Shown here: piece after piece, positions 16,725 to 25,904 of the stretch
Numbering within the stretch: the stretch's first letter is position 1
Layout: the number at the start of each line of letters is the position of its first letter
Source: Clostridium folliculivorans
Lineage (GTDB): Bacteria; Bacillota; Clostridia; Clostridiales; Clostridiaceae
Length of the DNA stretch: 64,000 nucleotides
Direction of reading: 5' to 3'
NCBI RefSeq assembly: GCF_024341905.1
Contig: NZ_BQXY01000012.1
Location: 1 to 64,000 of the forward strand
Notes under the pieces: generated by a model
What the model saw: only the letters and a program-made list of their open reading frames with translations
Told to the model about the DNA's origin: nothing
Database searches by the model: none
Position numbers and translations under genes: made by a program

Positions 16725-16842
16725 ATTCTTAATAAATTAGTATCAATGGTAAATATATTTTTGTAATTACAATAAGGATGCTACTTAGTAGATTCTATAT
16801 AAAAACTAGAGAAATCTCATTTAAAGTAGTTATGGAGAAAGA

Positions 16843-17352
16843 ATGAAAATATTATTTTTAGATATTGATGGTGTATTAAATTCAACATTTTGGAACAGTG
16901 ATAATGAAAGAGAAATTAGTGAAGGTAAGTTTATTGATAGTGAAAAAGTTTTGCTGTTATCTAAGATTATCCATGAAACAGATGCTAAGATTGTTTTACA
17001 TTCTGGATGGAGATTTTGGTTTGATGACAATATGAAGCCGCTTAGAGATGAAGCAATATACTTTAATGAAATATTGAAAGCTCATAATTTATTTATATAT
17101 GATAAAACACCTGATCTTACAACTGAGGAAATTAGAAAATCTAAAAAATTCAGTTTGGTAAAGGCAAGAGAAATTTTATTGTGGTTGAATAAATATGATA
17201 GCGTTGAAGAGTACTTAGTTCTTGATGATTTAGATTTGAATGATAAGGAGATAGAAGTACATCAAATAAAGACAGATGCAAATGTTGGATTGACAAAGGA
17301 AAATGTATTAGAGGCAATTAAGCTACTTAATTTAAAAACTCTAGAAATTTAA
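16843..17352 (+). CDS. HAD-fold hydrolase, SAK-type
   Basis: Starts MKILFLDIDGVLNS, the DxDG motif I of HAD hydrolases. KIVLHSGWRFWF (about residues 48-59) is motif II (serine) in the form typical of the Swiss-army-knife RNA-repair-like HAD group, and EEYLVLDDLDLN (about 125-136) is the motif IV acid pair. There is no cap domain, and 169 residues is the usual size. Family members are stand-alone phosphatases or parts of RNA-repair enzymes; no repair partner lies nearby. GGAG precedes the ATG. Confidence 0.83.
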   Translation: MKILFLDIDGVLNSTFWNSDNEREISEGKFIDSEKVLLLSKIIHETDAKIVLHSGWRFWFDDNMKPLRDEAIYFNEILKAHNLFIYDKTPDLTTEEIRKSKKFSLVKAREILLWLNKYDSVEEYLVLDDLDLNDKEIEVHQIKTDANVGLTKENVLEAIKLLNLKTLEI

Positions 17353-17398
17353 ATTTGTGTGAGGGTTTGCAAGAGTTATATATGCTTTGGAGGTTATT

Positions 17399-17926
17399 AT
17401 GGAATATATTGAAATAGAAACGGAAAGTCTTAATATGAAACTGTTTTCTAACTTTAAACGTCATCAAAGGGTAACAAAATGCTGGAGAAAAATAGAGGGA
17501 AAGTGGTGTATAAAAGATATTGCTTTTATAGATGAGTGGACAGAAAAAGAATACGCAGGACTGATTTCTTGTTTGAAAAATACGGTATTAACAGGTGGAA
17601 TGGTACTTGGAGCATTCTGTAACAATGAGTTGAAAGGCTTTGCATCAGTTGAACCTAATCTCTTTGGAAAAAACAAAGAATATTTGGATTTATCCAGTAT
17701 TCATGTTTCGGAAGATATGCGCGGGGAAGGTATCGGAAAAGAACTGTTTAAACAGGCGAAGAAATGGGCAAAAGAGCATGGTGCAAAGAAGCTGTATATT
17801 TCAGCCCATTCAGCAGTAGAAAGTCAAGCATTCTATAAGGCAATGGGATGTGTTGAAGCGGAAGAATATAATAAGGAACATGTAGAAAAAGAACCATGTG
17901 ACTGTCAGTTAGAATGTCTAGTATGA
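17399..17926 (+). CDS. GNAT acetyltransferase
   Basis: About 175 residues. The acetyl-CoA site is DMRGEGIGKELFKQA (R-G-E-G-I-G) near residue 107, preceded by the strand LDLSSIHVSE; LYISAHSAVESQAFYKAMGC is the C-terminal core. ATG 17399 is favoured because GGAGG (17389-17393) is correctly placed for it, not for the upstream TTG. The codon and base composition of the second half (GCGCGGGGAAGG region) is less AT-rich than its neighbours. The substrate is unknown. Confidence 0.84.
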   Translation: MEYIEIETESLNMKLFSNFKRHQRVTKCWRKIEGKWCIKDIAFIDEWTEKEYAGLISCLKNTVLTGGMVLGAFCNNELKGFASVEPNLFGKNKEYLDLSSIHVSEDMRGEGIGKELFKQAKKWAKEHGAKKLYISAHSAVESQAFYKAMGCVEAEEYNKEHVEKEPCDCQLECLV

Positions 17927-18048
17927 TGCGTGTTTTATATCCATAAAAAATAAATTGACTTCAAAAGAAATATTATATGGTTTTGCAAATATGAATTTAA
18001 TTAAGTAAATAGTTTTGAACGGAGCTGAACAATATGCGTATAAGATAG

Positions 18049-18083
18049 GTGCTTGCTTAAATATATAAGCAAGCCTTATTTTT
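18049..18083 (+). terminator. Terminator after the GNAT gene
   Basis: GCTTGCTTA (18051-18059) and TAAGCAAGC (18066-18074) form a perfect stem, followed by CTTATTTTT. Confidence 0.8.
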
Positions 18084-18128
18084 ACAAAAATATTATTAAT
18101 TAAATTATTGAAACTCAATACTACAAGC

Positions 18129-18893
18129 CTATATTAAATTAATATCATATTGGTGAAGCAAGTTAAGGATAGCATCACTTGGCTCTGCTTCAGTAATAAT
18201 TCCATGAAAATCTGATATATTTGAAAAGTTATAGATTCCATCTAGATTAAAGCGCTCATTTGGAGCCAATAAAAATAATTTCTTGGATATTTCCATAATT
18301 GCTTTTTTAGTGCCAGCATCCTCAGATTCACAAGAACTTACACTTCCGTCACCAAGGTCAATTCCACCGCAGCCAATAAAGGCTTTATTACAACGATAAA
18401 GCTTAATTTGCTCATTTGAGTGAGAACCTACATTTCCACCAATAACAGGATTATAGTCTCCACCTATAAAAATGGTATGAACCTTAGAATCTGTTCTAAT
18501 CATTGATGAGATCTCAACCATATTTGTAATTAAAGTAATACTTCTATTATTTTCTAAAATCAGTTTAGCAAGAAGGTAGGATATGCTTGAGGCATCTAAA
18601 AATATGGTATCACCATCCTGTATTAGGTCATAAGCTTTCTCAGCAATAACTGCTTTTAAAGTTGTGTCCTTTTCAACTCGCTCAGAGAAACTTTCCCCGT
18701 TAACAATAGTTCTCTTTATATTAATGGCACCACCATAGGTACGCTGTAGTAGGTTATTTTTTTCTAAAACTTGAAGATCCTTCCGAATCATGCTTTCACT
18801 TACTCCAAATTGCAAACTTAAATCTTTTACTAACACTTTTCCTTCGTTTTCTAATATATCTAAGATTTGTTTATGCCTTTCTTCAATAAACAT
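18129..18893 (-). CDS. DeoR-family transcriptional regulator
   Basis: The N-terminal helix-turn-helix (RHKQILDILENEGKVLVKDL, SLQFGVSESMIRKDL, TYGGA) and the C-terminal DeoRC phosphosugar-sensor domain (AVIAEKAYDLIQDGDTIFLD, LITNMVEIS, HTIFIGGDYNP, FIGCGGIDLGDG) are both intact in about 254 residues. Such proteins repress sugar or sugar-phosphate genes until a phosphorylated sugar binds. The start is set at 18893, where GGAGGAAACT precedes ATG; longer in-frame starts lack a site. A HAD sugar-phosphatase-like gene lies divergently at 19059, sharing a 165-bp region, and is the likely target. Confidence 0.88.
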   Translation of the reverse strand: MFIEERHKQILDILENEGKVLVKDLSLQFGVSESMIRKDLQVLEKNNLLQRTYGGAINIKRTIVNGESFSERVEKDTTLKAVIAEKAYDLIQDGDTIFLDASSISYLLAKLILENNRSITLITNMVEISSMIRTDSKVHTIFIGGDYNPVIGGNVGSHSNEQIKLYRCNKAFIGCGGIDLGDGSVSSCESEDAGTKKAIMEISKKLFLLAPNERFNLDGIYNFSNISDFHGIITEAEPSDAILNLLHQYDINLI

Positions 18894-19058
18894 AGTTTCC
18901 TCCAAGTTGTTCTCATTTGTTTTTATTTTATCAATTAAGTTATAAGAATGCAATTGAAATATTGACAAATGGGAATTAACGCAATAAAATGATAATAAAT
19001 GATAGTTGCTAAAATAATAGTGGAAAATAACAGTGTGTTTAGGAGGATAAGAAGTAAT

Positions 19059-19841
19059 ATGAAAAAGGCAGTGTTTTTTGATATTGATGGTACCTTGATT
19101 GATTGTTTAAATGGATTAACAGATATTACTCCTAGAGTTAAAAAAGCTATACGTGAACTACAAGCAAAGGGAAATTATGTTTTTATTGCAACAGGAAGAC
19201 CCTATGCTTTCTTAAATGAAGCATTGCTCAATTTTGGATTTGATGGTTTCATTTTTACTAACGGTGCATATGTTAAGGTTGGAGATAAATGTATTCATAA
19301 AGAAGCTATTGAAAAAGAAGTTGTTAAGGAATTAGTTGTTAAGTTTGAAGAACTTAATATTGAATATATACTGCAAGGAGAACAATACTCATACATTAAG
19401 GATGAGCATAAAGCTCTACATTCTTTTTATGATACTTATAATATATCTAAGAAGTATCTAACAAGTAAGTTTGAGCTTGAAGAGGTTGAAGCTTATAAGC
19501 TTGAAATGTTATGCAAGGATCAAAAGGGAATTGATTTTTGTGCATCTCTAGGAAAGGATAGGTTTTCGTATCTTGACAATCCAGATGGCTCTTTCGAATT
19601 ATATTCTAAAACAAACTCTAAAGCTTCAGGAATTCTAAAGGTACTAGAGTTTTTAGATATACCTATAGAAAATAGTTATGCCTTTGGAGATGGGAAAAAC
19701 GATATAGAAATGTTGTCCACAGTAGGTTGCGGAATAGCCATGGGAAATGCTGACGACCTCGTTAAGAGTTATGCTAAAAAAGTTACGGATACTGTGCATA
19801 ATGATGGTGTAGCACTAGAAATTGAAAGATTTATTCTGTGA
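19059..19841 (+). CDS. HAD-superfamily phosphatase, Cof type
   Basis: A cytoplasmic Mg-dependent phosphatase of about 260 residues, type IIB cap. Motif I is VFFDIDGTLID (residues 5-15), motif II is FIATGRPYAFL, motif III includes the lysine region after YSKTNSKASG, and motif IV is AFGDGKNDIEML. GFIFTNGAYV marks the Cof/YidA group. These dephosphorylate sugar phosphates, FMN or other phosphometabolites. ATG 19059 is preferred because AGGAGG precedes it by 12 bases and motif I then falls at the usual place. It is divergent from a DeoR regulator, which fits control by a sugar phosphate. Confidence 0.87.
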   Translation: MKKAVFFDIDGTLIDCLNGLTDITPRVKKAIRELQAKGNYVFIATGRPYAFLNEALLNFGFDGFIFTNGAYVKVGDKCIHKEAIEKEVVKELVVKFEELNIEYILQGEQYSYIKDEHKALHSFYDTYNISKKYLTSKFELEEVEAYKLEMLCKDQKGIDFCASLGKDRFSYLDNPDGSFELYSKTNSKASGILKVLEFLDIPIENSYAFGDGKNDIEMLSTVGCGIAMGNADDLVKSYAKKVTDTVHNDGVALEIERFIL

Positions 19842-19913
19842 AATATATACAGCAAGTTTTCGAAGGAAAATGATTAAATGATTAGTATTCTTAATTTGCT
19901 GGAAAAACAAATA

Positions 19914-19955
19914 AAAAAACTGGATTCCGTAAAACTCGGAATCCAGTTTTTTGTC
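19914..19955. terminator. Bidirectional terminator
   Basis: ACTGGATTCCG and CGGAATCCAGT form a perfect stem with A-run on the left and T-run on the right. It can end both the HAD gene (+) and the RsmH-like gene (-). Confidence 0.88.
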
Positions 19956-19988
19956 TTTTTAGGCATATATAAGATCTAAAATTATATA

Positions 19989-21053
19989 TTACGCTTTGAT
20001 TGCCCAACGTAATTTAGCACAACTTGCACGACCATTAGCACGACATTCTTCTGCTGATGGACGAATAGGTTCTGTTGCTATTTCGGAATAAATGCCTTCA
20101 CGGAAGAAGTGTTGAAAGGATTTTTTAACGCGACGATCTTCTCCTGAATGAAATGTAAGTATGGCAACACGACCATCTTTAGCTAGGACATCAGGAAGTT
20201 TTTCTAAAAACTCATCTAGCACTTCAAACTCATGATTCACATTAATTCGTAACGCTTGAAAGGTTCGCTGACAGGATTTTTTAATATCATTGTCTTTGAT
20301 TTTTGGAACATATTTCAATGCGTCTTTGATTATATTTCGGAGTTGTGTTGTTGTAGCTATATCAACTCCTTTTTTTATGCTGGAAAGAATAGCACGAGCG
20401 ATTACTGCAGCATGAGGCTCGTCGGAATTTTCAATCAACATATCTTCTATTTCAAATAGGGTCATTTCTTTTAGAAGCTCTGCTGCAGAGATGCCTACAT
20501 TCGGATTAAGTCTTAGGTCTAATGGACCTTCGAACTTAAAGGTAAAGCCTCTATCAGGATTATCTATTTGCATAGAAGAAACACCTAAGTCTGCCAATAC
20601 AAAGTTAAAGGACTCTGATTTTGGCGTAACTTGATCTATTTTAGAAAAATTCATTTGCTTAATCTCTAAAATTTCAGGACCATAACCCAATTGTTCTAAA
20701 CGATTTTTGGTCCGTGGCAATTCAATAGGATCTACATCAAGTGCATATAAGCGACCTTTTGTATTTAAACATTTAAGCATCTCTAAAGTATGGCCTCCAT
20801 AACCTAGTGTTGCATCTAAACCGGTTTGTCCTGGCGCAATTTGGAGAAATTCCAATATTTCTTTAACGCAAATTGAAATATGCATGCCTGCAGGTGTATT
20901 ACCCTTCTGAATAATCTTTGCAATATCATCAGCATATTTTTCTGGGTTCAGTTCTTTATATTTTTCTTTAAAATTCTTAGGGTGAGTACCTTTATAACGA
21001 GTACGGCGTTGGTGCTTGGGAGTTTTCTCATCCAATGTGTTATCTAGATCCAT
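19989..21053 (-). CDS. RsmH-like 16S rRNA (cytosine-N4) methyltransferase paralogue
   Basis: Closely related to RsmH (MraW), which methylates C1402 of 16S rRNA using S-adenosylmethionine. DATLGYGGHTLEML is the SAM motif I, FVLADLGVSSMQID the catalytic region, and RTFQALRINVNHE and AILTFHSGEDRRVK are RsmH signatures. The protein is 354 residues, about 40 longer than RsmH, because of a basic N-terminal extension (TPKHQRRTRYKGTHPKNFKE). It stands alone, not beside ftsL and pbp genes where true rsmH sits. It is probably a paralogue with a related or different rRNA target. The start at 21053 follows an AGGGAAGAT-type site. Confidence 0.85.
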   Translation of the reverse strand: MDLDNTLDEKTPKHQRRTRYKGTHPKNFKEKYKELNPEKYADDIAKIIQKGNTPAGMHISICVKEILEFLQIAPGQTGLDATLGYGGHTLEMLKCLNTKGRLYALDVDPIELPRTKNRLEQLGYGPEILEIKQMNFSKIDQVTPKSESFNFVLADLGVSSMQIDNPDRGFTFKFEGPLDLRLNPNVGISAAELLKEMTLFEIEDMLIENSDEPHAAVIARAILSSIKKGVDIATTTQLRNIIKDALKYVPKIKDNDIKKSCQRTFQALRINVNHEFEVLDEFLEKLPDVLAKDGRVAILTFHSGEDRRVKKSFQHFFREGIYSEIATEPIRPSAEECRANGRASCAKLRWAIKA

Positions 21054-21313
21054 TATCTTCCCTCATTTTATATTATATTTTTATAGTTTTCTTGTAAATT
21101 TTATAATATCAGATAGGATTTGTTAAAGCAATACCATAGTTTAGCTTCTGTTTTACATTAGGCATTCTAAAATTCAATAAAAAGAATTTACAAAGGATAA
21201 CTGATTATTTTAGGGTTAATTGTTGGTATTATCAGTTTCTTTGAAACATCAACATTTATTCATATATGACGATGATACCGTTCTATTGTTTTGTTAAAGA
21301 AAAATGTTGTAAC

Positions 21314-21342
21314 TTGATACACAAATATAACTATGCTAATAT
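21314..21342 (+). promoter_or_regulatory. Promoter of the tandem GNAT gene
   Basis: TTGATA (21314-21319), 17 bp, TAATAT (21337-21342), about 44 bases before the start codon. The rest of the 332-bp gap back to the RsmH-like gene shows no feature. Confidence 0.55.
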
Positions 21343-21385
21343 TTATACAGAATGTGTAGTTAAATTTTGGTATGGGGATTAAATA

Positions 21386-22219
21386 ATGGATATATATATT
21401 GAACAGTACAAACATGAATATAAGTCAGCGATAAATGAACTAATTTCAGATGATAGTTTTGTGAGGAAGGATATAATTGTATGCTTAGAGAACTATCCAC
21501 AGTATGGTATTATTGTTAGAGATGGGTGTGAAGTCCTAGCTGTAGGTGTATTTAATGGTATAGATAAGAAGAGTAGCATGACTTTATATGTTAAACCATC
21601 AAGGAGAAAAGAAGGAATTGGAACCATACTTTTAAAAGCAATAGAAGAGAATATGAGAAATTCAGGAGTTGAGGAAATAGTATGTGATTTTAAGGCTAAT
21701 GAATCAGAAAAACTCTTTTTGTATAAGAACGGATATAGGAAGTGGTTTTATTCCAATTTTATGGTTTATACTGGCGAGAAACTGACAGTAGATAATTGTC
21801 AAATTATGAGTTACCAAGATAAGGATTATTATCAGTGTCAAAAAATATCTAGTGAGGCTTTTCATAAAATGCGTTTATTGGTTGGATTAGAATCTACCTT
21901 GAGCTCTCCAAGTGAAAAACAGAAAAGTTTATATAAAGAAAATTTAAAAAACATATTTGTATTAAAACAGCATAACGAAATAGTGGCTGTTAGTATTCTT
22001 GATGATAATGAGATAGATAGTATTGCGGTAGCTATAGACAAGCAAGGAAAGGGATATGGCAAAAAATTGGTAAGTTATTCTGTTAATAAACTGTTAGATA
22101 GAGGATATGAAAAAGTTAGTCTATGGGTAGTTGAAGGCAATCAGGCAAAGGATTTGTATGAGAAACTAGGTTTTAAAACAGTGAGAATCCATGAATTTGT
22201 TATTAAAGATATAAGATAG
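21386..22219 (+). CDS. Protein with two GNAT acetyltransferase domains
   Basis: Residues about 1-125 and 140-277 are each GNAT-like. The first carries PSRRKEGIGTILLKAIEENM (R-x-x-G-I-G) and KANESEKLFLYKNGYRK. The second has VAIDKQGKGYGKKLVSYSVN (Q-G-K-G-Y-G) and VEGNQAKDLYEKLGFKTVR. Both acetyl-CoA loops look usable. Tandem-GNAT proteins include mycothiol synthase and aminoglycoside-type enzymes, but no substrate can be named here. A promoter is visible at 21314-21342. Unlike many double GNATs, neither half is obviously degenerate. Confidence 0.83.
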   Translation: MDIYIEQYKHEYKSAINELISDDSFVRKDIIVCLENYPQYGIIVRDGCEVLAVGVFNGIDKKSSMTLYVKPSRRKEGIGTILLKAIEENMRNSGVEEIVCDFKANESEKLFLYKNGYRKWFYSNFMVYTGEKLTVDNCQIMSYQDKDYYQCQKISSEAFHKMRLLVGLESTLSSPSEKQKSLYKENLKNIFVLKQHNEIVAVSILDDNEIDSIAVAIDKQGKGYGKKLVSYSVNKLLDRGYEKVSLWVVEGNQAKDLYEKLGFKTVRIHEFVIKDIR

Positions 22220-22333
22220 AAAGTGAAGTTTTTGTCTTTGTTTGAGCCACATACTTGTAATTAAATGAAATGGATTATATGACTTATCAGAAATTTTATA
22301 TAATGAAAATTGGAATGATTTTATATTTGGGAC

Positions 22334-22370
22334 AGACCTTATCATTTGACATTAAGTGATAAGGTCTATT
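22334..22370 (+). terminator. Terminator after the tandem GNAT gene
   Basis: AGACCTTATCA pairs with TGATAAGGTCT, followed by a short ATTTAA tail. Confidence 0.6.
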
Positions 22371-22374
22371 TAAG

Positions 22375-22403
22375 TATTAATTTTTTGCGTAAGCTCATTA
22401 AAG
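22375..22403 (+). repeat. Dispersed repeat R3, copy 1
   Basis: TATTAATTTTTTGCGTAAGC plus TCATTAAAG; it matches 40186-40214 (same strand) and 55578-55606 (opposite strand) with one or two changes. It lies just behind a terminator in each plus-strand case or after a gene end. Confidence 0.55.
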
Positions 22404-22534
22404 TATAGGATGTATACACACTTAATTTTGATAAATGCTTTAGCATTGAAATAAAAAATTACCCATTGATAGAATTAACTATATTTAATACGTAATAGTA
22501 AGTGTAAGGGCCCTTCAGAAAGGAGAATTTTACT

Positions 22535-23068
22535 ATGGATGAAGAAATTTGCTCATTAATAGAAAAAAGAAATGAAAAAGGTATGGAGTTACTCATCGAT
22601 GAATATGCGCCATTAATAAAAGCTATAGTTAAAAAGCATTTATTTAATCTTGCTCAGTATCATGAGGAGTGTATAAATGATGTATATATTGGAATATGGA
22701 ACAACATAGCTAGCTTTAATAAAGATATGAATATCTTGAAAAACTGGATTGCTGCAATAGCTAAGTACAAAGCCATTGATTATAAACGAAAGTATTTAAA
22801 AACTCTTGAGTATATAGACTTAACTGAGATTGATTTAGAGAGTGCCTTCAGTATAGAAGAAGAGGTGTTAAAGGATGAAATGGAGCAGGAAGTAGAAGAG
22901 CTTCTTAAAAATCTTAGTCCTTTGGATAAACAACTCTTTATAAAACTTTTTGTAAAAGAAGAATCCATAAAGGAAGTTAGTGAGGAATTTAATATAAAAC
23001 CATCTGTAGTATATAACAGAATTTCAAGAGGAAAAACCAAACTAAGAAATTTGTTTTCCAAAGCTTGA
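22535..23068 (+). CDS. ECF-type RNA polymerase sigma factor
   Basis: A sigma-70-family factor of 177 residues with only regions 2 and 4. Region 2 is YHEECINDVYIGIWNNIASFN with KNWIAAIAKYKAIDYKRKY, which contacts core and the -10 element. Region 4 is LSPLDKQLFIKLFVKEESIKEVSEEF and the SVVYNRISRGKTKLRN recognition helix. An AAAGGAGA site precedes the ATG. The anti-sigma-like membrane gene starts 13 bp downstream and is surely co-transcribed. The inducing stress is unknown. Confidence 0.9.
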   Translation: MDEEICSLIEKRNEKGMELLIDEYAPLIKAIVKKHLFNLAQYHEECINDVYIGIWNNIASFNKDMNILKNWIAAIAKYKAIDYKRKYLKTLEYIDLTEIDLESAFSIEEEVLKDEMEQEVEELLKNLSPLDKQLFIKLFVKEESIKEVSEEFNIKPSVVYNRISRGKTKLRNLFSKA

Positions 23069-23081
23069 GGAGGGATAATCA

Positions 23082-24119
23082 ATGAAAGATGAATACAGTT
23101 TACTTAATAATGTAGAGATAGATTTATCGCAATATATGATAGAAGAAGTTAGTGAACTTGAAAAGAAAAAGATGATGAAAAAGTTTATGAAATCTAAAAG
23201 TAAAAGAGTCTTTTGGGATAAAAAGAAGCTCTTAGCAGCTGTAGCAGCTTTGTTTTTGGTATTTAACCTAGGTGTACATGGGGATAAGGTTTTGGCAGCT
23301 GCAGAAAGTTTTAAATATAATATTGATACTTGGCTAAGACTTGATAGTGGGGACAAGTATTCAACAAAAATTGGGGAAACTCTGCAGGGAAATAATACTA
23401 AGCTTACTTTAAATGAGTTTTTTACTGATAGTTCAAGAGTTATTATTAACTTCAAAATTAATAAGGGCGTAAATGAAACTGTGGATAATAGTGGGAAGCT
23501 AGTACCTGATGTATATATTGATGGAAAAAAGGTAGAAAGAAGTTCTGATTATATTGGATATGCGGTAACACCGGTTGAAGGAAAAATGGATGAAAGTAAT
23601 GCAATTATTGAGATCGAGGGAAAGGATCTTCAATTAAGCAATAAAGAACATATAAAGTTAGTATTTGCAGCTTTAGCAAAGGAATGTGGAGTTAGTGACT
23701 CAGAGTTCACTTATAGTTTTGATTATGATGGAACCAGCTACAAAAATGCTTCTAAGGTTATTAAAGTTAATAAAGATATAATAATAGGTGAAAGTAAACT
23801 TTCCATAGGAGAGGTTACTGTTACTCCTGATAGAGTACTTATTTCAGGTACTTCAAAAGGTTTTAGTGGATGGGAAACAACCAAAAATGTAGATTATTAT
23901 TATGATATAGTTGACGAAAACAATAAGTCACTTCCAATGAAAGAGCAAATAGGGAAAGGTGCATTTTACTATAGATCTGGAGATTTTAAGGATGTAACTA
24001 AACTAAAGATTATTCCATATACCTTTAATAAGATAGCTAATAATACTACGGATGTTGATGGAGATGGTAGAACAAAGTACATTCTGGAAGATAAAATCAT
24101 CACAGTTGAATTGAAATAG
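23082..24119 (+). CDS. Membrane-bound anti-sigma factor, DUF4179/DUF5643
   Basis: The likely regulator of the upstream sigma factor. The cytoplasmic N-terminus (about residues 1-45) is charged, and a single transmembrane helix (LLAAVAALFLVFNLGV, about 48-63) leads to a large extracytoplasmic part. That part has the DUF4179 domain (about 65-180) followed by a DUF5643-like immunoglobulin-type domain (about 220-345). This is the RsiV/YtpP-like architecture of clostridial ECF pairs, in which signal-driven release of the sigma factor is assumed. It lies 13 bp after the sigma gene and is followed by a terminator. Confidence 0.86.
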   Translation: MKDEYSLLNNVEIDLSQYMIEEVSELEKKKMMKKFMKSKSKRVFWDKKKLLAAVAALFLVFNLGVHGDKVLAAAESFKYNIDTWLRLDSGDKYSTKIGETLQGNNTKLTLNEFFTDSSRVIINFKINKGVNETVDNSGKLVPDVYIDGKKVERSSDYIGYAVTPVEGKMDESNAIIEIEGKDLQLSNKEHIKLVFAALAKECGVSDSEFTYSFDYDGTSYKNASKVIKVNKDIIIGESKLSIGEVTVTPDRVLISGTSKGFSGWETTKNVDYYYDIVDENNKSLPMKEQIGKGAFYYRSGDFKDVTKLKIIPYTFNKIANNTTDVDGDGRTKYILEDKIITVELK

Positions 24120-24171
24120 TAGGGGGTATAATCTAAGACTAACTTAATAGCATAAGTAATTGAAGGTAATA

Positions 24172-24208
24172 GCCCTAGCCATTGTTGTAATTGGTTAGGG
24201 CAATTTTT
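24172..24208 (+). terminator. Terminator of the sigma/anti-sigma operon
   Basis: GCCCTAGCCA pairs with TGGTTAGGGC, followed by AATTTTT. Confidence 0.8.
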
Positions 24209-24345
24209 GTAAGGAGAAATAAAATTATATACAAATTTAACCATAAAAAGTTATAATTAACATTAGTTGGGATGATATCAATGAATATTCTAAATAGATA
24301 ATTTTGAAATAGGTATCTATACAGTTGAAAGTAGAGGGATTTAGA

Positions 24346-25431
24346 ATGAGCAAATTTATAGAAGAGTTATGTAATCACTATGCAACAGAACGAAATTTCA
24401 GTGGAGTATGTATGCTTAAAATTAAGGGGGAAACTGTATTTGAAAAAGCATATGGTTATGCAAATAGAGCATTTAAAATAAAGAATGAAGTTGATACAAG
24501 CTTTGATACAGCATCAGTGACTAAAGTTTTTACTGCGGTAGCTATCTTACAACTTGTTGAACAAGGGAAATTGAGTTTAGATAATAAAATCGCAAATATA
24601 ATTGATCTGAAGGGGACAAAAATTCCGGATGATGTTACGGTTGAACAATTATTAAATCATACATCAGGTATTGCTGATGATGCCGACGAGGAAGCTGGAG
24701 AAGACTATGCAGCACTATTTATCCATAGCCCCAACTATGCAATACGAGAATGCAAAGATTTCTTGAAAAACTTTGCTTATAAGGATCCTAATTTTAAGGC
24801 AGGAAGTAAAGTTAGATATTGTAATTGTTCTTTTATACTTCTTGGTCTTACAATTGAAAAAATAACAGGAATGAAATACCAAGATTATGTAGCTGAAAAT
24901 ATATTTGAAAAGGTAGGTATGCCTGGAACAGGGTTTTTCTCTATGGATGAGGTTAATGAGAATACAGCAGAAGGATATATAAATATTACAGGAAAAGATG
25001 GAAATATCATTGGCTATAAAAAGAATATTTACTCCTATCCTCCAATAGGAACAGCTGACAGTGGCGCATACACTACTGCAGAAGATTTAAATAGATTTTT
25101 AGTTGCAATTCAGGATGGTACACTTCTTAATAAAGAATACTCAGATATACTAATGCATCCACACTGTAATTTTTATGAGTCAAAAGAAAATAATCAAATA
25201 CCAGGACTATCTAAAAGAAATGGATACGCATTTGAATTTTTTATTATAAATGATGGAAAAGAGCCATTTTGTATTTATAAAGATGGTTGTAATTACGGTG
25301 TAGCAGCTATGTTTTCTTACTACCCAGAAAAGGATATAAGTCTTGTGCTTTTATCCAATCAAGATTGCAATGTTTGGGCTATGAGAAGAGAGATTCAATT
25401 GGAGATATATAAGAAGTATTACAATATATAA
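24346..25431 (+). CDS. Serine hydrolase, beta-lactamase class C fold
   Basis: About 361 residues of the Beta-lactamase (PF00144) family. FDTASVTKVFTAVAI holds the S-V-T-K active-site motif, RYCNCSFILLG the Y-C-N motif (usually Y-S/A-N), and LLNHTSGIADD the following conserved segment; GTADSGAYTTAEDLNRFL is also typical. There is no signal peptide, so it is probably cytoplasmic and acts as an esterase or D-aminopeptidase rather than a secreted beta-lactamase. ATG 24346 lies behind AGAGGGAT; the in-frame TTG at 24325 has no site. Confidence 0.85.
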   Translation: MSKFIEELCNHYATERNFSGVCMLKIKGETVFEKAYGYANRAFKIKNEVDTSFDTASVTKVFTAVAILQLVEQGKLSLDNKIANIIDLKGTKIPDDVTVEQLLNHTSGIADDADEEAGEDYAALFIHSPNYAIRECKDFLKNFAYKDPNFKAGSKVRYCNCSFILLGLTIEKITGMKYQDYVAENIFEKVGMPGTGFFSMDEVNENTAEGYINITGKDGNIIGYKKNIYSYPPIGTADSGAYTTAEDLNRFLVAIQDGTLLNKEYSDILMHPHCNFYESKENNQIPGLSKRNGYAFEFFIINDGKEPFCIYKDGCNYGVAAMFSYYPEKDISLVLLSNQDCNVWAMRREIQLEIYKKYYNI

Positions 25432-25465
25432 CGTAAAGTAGTATAGATTATAATTGATTTTATAG

Positions 25466-25882
25466 GAGTTTATTTGTGATAGAATTTATTTACAAGGTAA
25501 AACTTGTGAAGTTTTCTCGGCACCTTATGACATTGAATTAAAAAAGGCTGGAATTGAGGGAACAAAGATAGTAATACCTGATTTAAGTATAATATGTGAT
25601 AAAAATGGATTTACAGAGACAAAGTATATAGGAGTACCATCATTAATAGTGGAGATACTTAGTCAATCCAATCAATCTCACGATTTGATAACTAAATTGA
25701 ACTTATACATGAAATATGGAGTTAAAGAATACTGGATAATTAATCCTATGTTAGAATCCGTTACTATATATACTTTGAATGATGAAGATATGTACGAACA
25801 ACTAAATATGAAAACTTCAATAGGAGCAGTAAAATCTAAAGTTTTAGAAAATTTTACTTTGGATTTGAAGGATATATTTTAG
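25466..25882 (+). pseudogene. Uma2-family nuclease-like gene, 5' truncated
   Basis: The open frame from 25466 encodes the C-terminal two thirds of a Uma2 (DUF820, restriction-endonuclease-fold) protein: QGKTCEVFSAPYDIELKKAG, VIPDLSIICDKNGF, PSLIVEILSQSNQSHDLITK and YGVKEYWIINP, including the D-x-E/V-E-I-x-S core. An in-frame TAG (25463-25465) precedes it and no start codon exists for the N-terminal helices, which are missing. Translation from GTG 25649 would give only 77 residues without the core acid. Best read as a decaying fragment. Confidence 0.72.
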
Positions 25883-25904
25883 CCATATAAGATAGCTAAA
25901 AATA

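Noticed and set aside
23042-23455. 137-codon minus-strand frame opposite the anti-sigma gene
   Set aside because: Antisense to a convincing sigma/anti-sigma operon, with a Ser/Phe/Leu-biased shadow composition.
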